A DNA stretch of 64,000 bases. Origin: an uncultured Chloroflexota bacterium. Lineage in GTDB: Bacteria > Chloroflexota > Chloroflexia > Chloroflexales > Roseiflexaceae. Made by a program: the position numbers and the translations under genes. The notes under the pieces were generated by a model, which saw only the letters and a list, made by a program, of their open reading frames with translations, was not told the origin of the DNA and did not search any database. The DNA is taken from assembly GCA_937876225.1 (NCBI GenBank), contig CALFIC010000198.1:9814-73813 (forward strand), read 5' to 3'. Positions 62,837 to 64,000 of the stretch are shown one piece after another; position 1 is the first letter of the stretch; every line of letters starts with the position of its first letter.

Positions 62837-63654
62837 AGCAACACCTCACGCATGGCAGTGGCCAAATCAGTTGCCGTCGTCACCAAAACATACCCCAACC
62901 CCAAGCGGCGACACTCATGACGAATAGCGTGTTGCCAAGTGGTAAATGCGGCTTGGTAGCGGGATTGTAACGCCGCATCGACCGTCATGGTGTATTCCTG
63001 CTGGGTTTCACTATCGATCAATGTCACATCGCCATATAGCGGCGGTACGATTTCGGCGGCACTTAGTAGCTGGATGACCAACCCAGTCTGTGTCGTGGTG
63101 GCAAATTGGACAAGTTGTAGTGCCCAATCTGCATGCCACAAATCACTACACCAGACGGCTAGTTGGGTTTGTGGCACGTGCATCGGCATCGCAAATTGGT
63201 GCGTGGTTGGAGCTGTAGTATAAATGCCATCACAAAGGGAGAGCCAGTCATCGGTACGGTGATAGAGCGGGGATGGGTTTTCGTGCCACAGTTGTACGCT
63301 ATCGCCATTGCTTGTCGCCACCACGCCCAATGCCGCCACTATGCGGAGGGCTTGATGCCATTTGGCAGGGTCGAGGCGCATCGACGGACTAGCATCAAGC
63401 ACGATGCGCAATCGCCCTTGTGATTGGGGCACGGGTTGGCGCACCATGGCATGTTGTAGACGCTGCGTGGCAGCCCAATCAACCCGGCGCACATCATCGC
63501 CCATTTGGTAGGGACGCAACAATTCGGGTTCGTTGCTCCGGCCACCCTGGCGGGCTGCCCGCACGGCATACAGCCCTTGGGGGCTGAGGCCTTGCCACGG
63601 GAGTTGCATGCGGGTCAGCCACGTAGATTCAGCGGCACTGAGTAATTGCGCCAC
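62833..63654 (-). CDS. DUF58-domain protein
   Basis: This is a 273-residue protein of the DUF58 family. The characteristic RPYQMGDDVRRVDW motif is at about residues 47-60, followed by a degenerate VWA-type segment with VLDASPSM. In bacteria DUF58 proteins are always found with MoxR ATPases and VWA proteins, as here. The start codon is GTG 63652-63654. It lies 25 nt after moxR and overlaps the VWA gene by 4 nt. Confidence 0.87.
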   Translation of the reverse strand: MAQLLSAAESTWLTRMQLPWQGLSPQGLYAVRAARQGGRSNEPELLRPYQMGDDVRRVDWAATQRLQHAMVRQPVPQSQGRLRIVLDASPSMRLDPAKWHQALRIVAALGVVATSNGDSVQLWHENPSPLYHRTDDWLSLCDGIYTTAPTTHQFAMPMHVPQTQLAVWCSDLWHADWALQLVQFATTTQTGLVIQLLSAAEIVPPLYGDVTLIDSETQQEYTMTVDAALQSRYQAAFTTWQHAIRHECRRLGLGYVLVTTATDLATAMREVLL

Positions 63655-63679
63655 AAGGGACTCTTTTCACGACAAACAA

Positions 63680-64000
63680 TTAGGCCACAGGGACGGCGGC
63701 CAGCACCTGCGCCACCAAACTATCGGCACTCGCATTTGCCAAAAACGCTTCGCGGCGCAGTACAATCCGATGGCGCAATACGGGCAACGCCACTCGTTGG
63801 ATATCAACCACATCGACCTGCAAACGCCCCGCCCGCAACGCTTCGACTTGGGCAGTACGAATCAGTGCTTGCACGGCGCGCGGCGAAGCGCCGTAGCGCA
63901 CGCCATCACGCACGACGGTAGGGGCACGCGGATCACTAGGATGTGTGGCGAGCACCAACATACTGGCGTAGGTCAGGATGTGTTCTGCCACCAAGATTTG
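63680..64000 (-). CDS. MoxR-family AAA ATPase, C-terminal fragment
   Basis: The gene runs off the right edge; about 107 codons at its 3' end are visible. The fragment begins QILVAEHILTYAS and has GASPRAVQALIRTAQ, the sensor 2 and lid region typical of MoxR ATPases, then a winged helix-like end with VLRHRIVLRRE. It is the first gene of the MoxR / DUF58 / VWA / VWA operon. The Walker motifs are outside the window. Confidence 0.85.
   Translation of the reverse strand, partial: QILVAEHILTYASMLVLATHPSDPRAPTVVRDGVRYGASPRAVQALIRTAQVEALRAGRLQVDVVDIQRVALPVLRHRIVLRREAFLANASADSLVAQVLAAVPVA

Overview
The window is a 64 kb chromosomal segment from a bacterium that is most probably a member of the Chloroflexota, class Chloroflexia (Herpetosiphon- or Chloroflexus-like). 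The pointers are a complete alternative complex III operon, lipoproteins with long Ala/Pro/Thr linkers behind the lipobox, and a moderate GC content with many GTG starts. No rRNA, tRNA, CRISPR array, transposase or phage gene was seen. The genus is inference.

Layout. 1-3256 (-): ABC importer (Tat lipoprotein binding protein, two permeases, ATPase cut by the edge). 3539-6942 (+): Cys/Met PLP enzyme, YycJ-type metallo-hydrolase, UvdE-like nuclease and an unknown protein. 6980-11496 (-): esterase-like hydrolase, then a tightly coupled galT / inositol-phosphatase-like / GHMP-kinase operon. 11602-13034 (+): thiamine pyrophosphokinase and a zinc-ribbon protein. 13186-15474 (-): proton-pumping pyrophosphatase. 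15801-17728 (+): two overlapping paralogous His-rich membrane proteins. 17784-23353 (-): glycosidase-like lipoprotein, kinase-like protein, class B penicillin-binding protein, hisB. 23538-24782 (+): FAD amine/amino-acid oxidase. 24843-34327 (-): L-fuconate-type sugar-acid catabolism (lactonase, dehydratase), a lone double-domain ABC permease, S15-family hydrolase, flavin amine oxidase, MeaB, B12-binding mutase subunit and prephenate dehydrogenase. 35200-36324 (+): Gfo/Idh/MocA oxidoreductase.

36599-44168 (+) is the alternative complex III operon actABCDEF: pentahaem cytochrome, fused molybdopterin-like/iron-sulfur subunit, NrfD-like quinone subunit, DUF3341 subunit, monohaem lipoprotein cytochrome, second NrfD-like subunit. 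Together these oxidise quinol and pass electrons to a periplasmic carrier. An unrecognised polytopic membrane protein with its own promoter and a structured leader follows. 46073-48075 holds a small protein, sucD and a MaoC-like dehydratase. 48179-51583 (-) holds a sigma-70 factor, polyprenyl diphosphate synthase and histidine phosphatase. After a TPR-like membrane protein (+) come a HerA-like ATPase and a divergent arginine-decarboxylase-like enzyme (-). 56476-58174 (+) holds an M23 peptidase lipoprotein and ribokinase. The right end (-) is a MoxR / DUF58 / VWA / VWA operon.

Most notable: the decarboxylase at 54268-55806 has a roughly 500-nt leader on the minus strand with a near-consensus promoter, a long-range 13-of-14 pairing that encloses smaller hairpins and touches a terminator with seven U residues, then an Arg-rich 37-codon ORF with a strong ribosome-binding site. 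This is the architecture of a riboswitch or attenuator and matches no class I recognise. Other points of interest are the arabinokinase-like galactokinase paired with galT, the tandem His-rich membrane paralogs, 11-bp iterons upstream of the prenyl synthase promoter, and a perfect 40-nt palindrome at the 3' end of a VWA gene.
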